Part shown: positions 13,575-14,732 of the stretch, one piece after another | How positions within the stretch are numbered: position 1 is the first letter of the stretch | Layout of the letters: each line of letters opens with the position of its first letter | DNA from: Acidobacteriota bacterium | GTDB taxonomy: Bacteria; Acidobacteriota; Terriglobia; UBA7540 | DNA length: 14,732 nucleotides | Assembly: GCA_003171295.1 (NCBI GenBank) | Contig: PMYF01000674.1 | Coordinates: 3,087 to 17,818 of the forward strand | Direction: 5' to 3' | Made by a program: the position numbers and the translations under genes | Notes under the pieces: generated by a model | What the model was told of the DNA's origin: nothing | Seen by the model: the letters and a program-made list of their open reading frames with translations, nothing else | Database searches by the model: none

Positions 13575-14732
13575 TCACGCCGGCTGGGGGTGCTCGCGGG
13601 GTGGCATGCCGGACTGAACAGGTTGAGGCTTGAGCACCTGCGTGGTTTCTGGCGGCGCGGGCTTAAGCGGTGTCCGGCGGACAAATTCCGGCAGCGGCTT
13701 GCCTTGGATCAGGAGCTTCACTTCGCTGGCGTCCAGGACCTCGCGCACCAGCAACTCTTCCGAGATGCGCACCAGGGCTTCGCGATTCGTCGTGAGGATA
13801 TCGTGCGCGCGCTGATAGGCGGAAGTGATGAATTTCTTCACTTCCTGGTCGATCTTAATCGCGGTGTCCTCGCTGAAGTCGCGCTGCGTGGCGATGTCCC
13901 GCCCCAGGAAAATTTCCTGCTGGTTCTTGCCGTAAGCGAGAGGCCCCAGGTCCGACATCCCCCATTCGCAGACCATGCGGCGCGCAATCTCGGTGGCCTG
14001 TTCGATGTCGTTGCCCGCCCCGGTGGTGATGTGGTTGAGGAAGATCTCTTCCGCGGCGCGGCCGCCCATCATGATGGCGAGCTGCGTCTCGAGATAATCG
14101 CGCGTGTAAGTGTGCTTGTCGTCGATCGGCAACTGCATGGTGACGCCCAGGGCCATGCCGCGCGGAATAATGGTGACCTTGTGGAGCGGGTCGGCGTTCG
14201 GAATCATGGAGGCGACGAAGGCGTGCCCGGCTTCGTGGAAGGCCGTGTTGCGCTTCTCCTCTTCAGAAAGAATCATCGACTTGCGCTCGGCGCCCATCAA
14301 GACTTTGTCTTTGGATGTCTCGAAGTCCATCATGGTCACGGTCTTGCGATTCTGGCGGGCCGCGAGCAGCGCCCCTTCGTTCACCAGATTCGCCAGATCG
14401 GCGCCCGAAAAGCCTGGGGTGCCGCGCGCGAGCACGGAGATGTCAACGTCCTCGGCCAGCGGAATCTTCTTGGTGTGGACCTTCAGGATGGCTTCGCGCC
14501 CGCCCACATCGGGCCGCGGGACTACCACGCGCCGGTCGAAACGGCCGGGCCGCAGCAGCGCGGGGTCAAGCACATCGGGCCGGTTGGTGGCGGCAATCAG
14601 GATGACGCCTTCGTTTGACTCGAAGCCGTCCATTTCCACCAGCAACTGGTTCAGCGTCTGTTCGCGCTCATCATGGCCGCCGCCCAGGCCCGCGCCGCGG
14701 TGACGGCCGACGGCGTCGATTTCATCGATGAA
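13575..14732 (-). CDS. ftsH: ATP-dependent zinc metalloprotease FtsH, C-terminal part
   Basis: FtsH is a membrane-anchored hexameric AAA+ protease that degrades misfolded membrane proteins and some regulators. The frame is open to the right edge, so the transmembrane segments and Walker A lie outside; 385 residues are visible. They begin with the Walker B FIDEID, then the second region of homology NRPDVLDPALLRPGRFD at about 50-66 with its arginine fingers. The zinc protease site HEAGH is at 166-170, with the third ligand Asp242 in TGAGNDIEQAT. All key residues seen are intact. The Pro-rich tail after about residue 348 is poorly conserved in the family. It is upstream of the MIP and folP genes on the same strand. 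The identity is firm. Confidence 0.97.
   Translation of the reverse strand, partial: FIDEIDAVGRHRGAGLGGGHDEREQTLNQLLVEMDGFESNEGVILIAATNRPDVLDPALLRPGRFDRRVVVPRPDVGGREAILKVHTKKIPLAEDVDISVLARGTPGFSGADLANLVNEGALLAARQNRKTVTMMDFETSKDKVLMGAERKSMILSEEEKRNTAFHEAGHAFVASMIPNADPLHKVTIIPRGMALGVTMQLPIDDKHTYTRDYLETQLAIMMGGRAAEEIFLNHITTGAGNDIEQATEIARRMVCEWGMSDLGPLAYGKNQQEIFLGRDIATQRDFSEDTAIKIDQEVKKFITSAYQRAHDILTTNREALVRISEELLVREVLDASEVKLLIQGKPLPEFVRRTPLKPAPPETTQVLKPQPVQSGMPPREHPQPA

Noticed and set aside
13161..14618. Long + strand open frame (485 codons) opposite ftsH and the MIP gene start
   Set aside because: It is antisense to FtsH with intact HEAGH and AAA motifs and runs across the intergenic gap into the next gene; a codon-bias shadow.
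1..14732. CRISPR array, tRNA, rRNA, insertion sequence or attachment site
   Set aside because: No regularly spaced repeats, RNA gene signatures, transposase motifs or terminal inverted repeats with target duplications were seen in any intergenic stretch.

Overview
This is a GC-rich bacterial segment with little intergenic space. Apart from one gene cut by the left edge on the + strand, all supported genes are on the - strand. The gene mix is a kinase-type FGE-fold/hydrolase fusion, a secreted GH2 enzyme, ftsH near folP, and a small NRPS locus separated from its neighbour by REP-like palindromes. This fits a soil Acidobacteriota-like genome, probably from a metagenome. That assignment is inference; there is no rRNA or other marker to settle it.

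Layout, left to right. 1-1326 (+): the C-terminal part of a protein joining a formylglycine-generating-enzyme-like (SUMF1/EgtB fold) domain to an alpha/beta hydrolase. 1327-1659: non-coding DNA rich in palindromes (REP/BIME-like), lying between two convergent genes. 1660-8435 (-): a compact non-ribosomal peptide locus transcribed right to left. It runs from an acyl-activating ligase fused to a carrier domain, to a single-module NRPS (C-A-T-TE), to an Sfp-type phosphopantetheinyl transferase whose start overlaps the NRPS end. 8436-8677: probable promoter region of this locus. 8678-11443 (-): a secreted GH2 glycoside hydrolase related to exo-beta-D-glucosaminidase. 11490-12479 (-): dihydropteroate synthase (folP). 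12536-13252 (-): a GlpF-like MIP channel. 13575-14732 (-): the C-terminal part of FtsH, cut by the right edge.

The most interesting part is the NRPS locus. It encodes a minimal two-carrier assembly line plus the enzyme that primes both carriers. The ligase, which resembles the oxalyl-CoA synthetase branch of the ANL family, would load a carboxylic acid on its own carrier. The NRPS C domain would join this acid to an amino acid chosen by the A domain. The A-domain pocket read by eye is V-D-W-T-V-S-L-G-D-K. The usual alpha-amino-binding Asp is displaced by one position, as in domains that activate beta-alanine and other beta-amino acids. The terminal thioesterase has Cys rather than Ser as nucleophile. 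The simplest predicted product is an N-acyl-beta-alanine or similar small amide, possibly cyclised on release.

The right part is mostly housekeeping. ftsH followed by folP is a widespread bacterial arrangement, but here a MIP channel lies between them, folP carries an extra internal segment of about 45 residues, and a GH2 gene follows closely enough to be co-transcribed.
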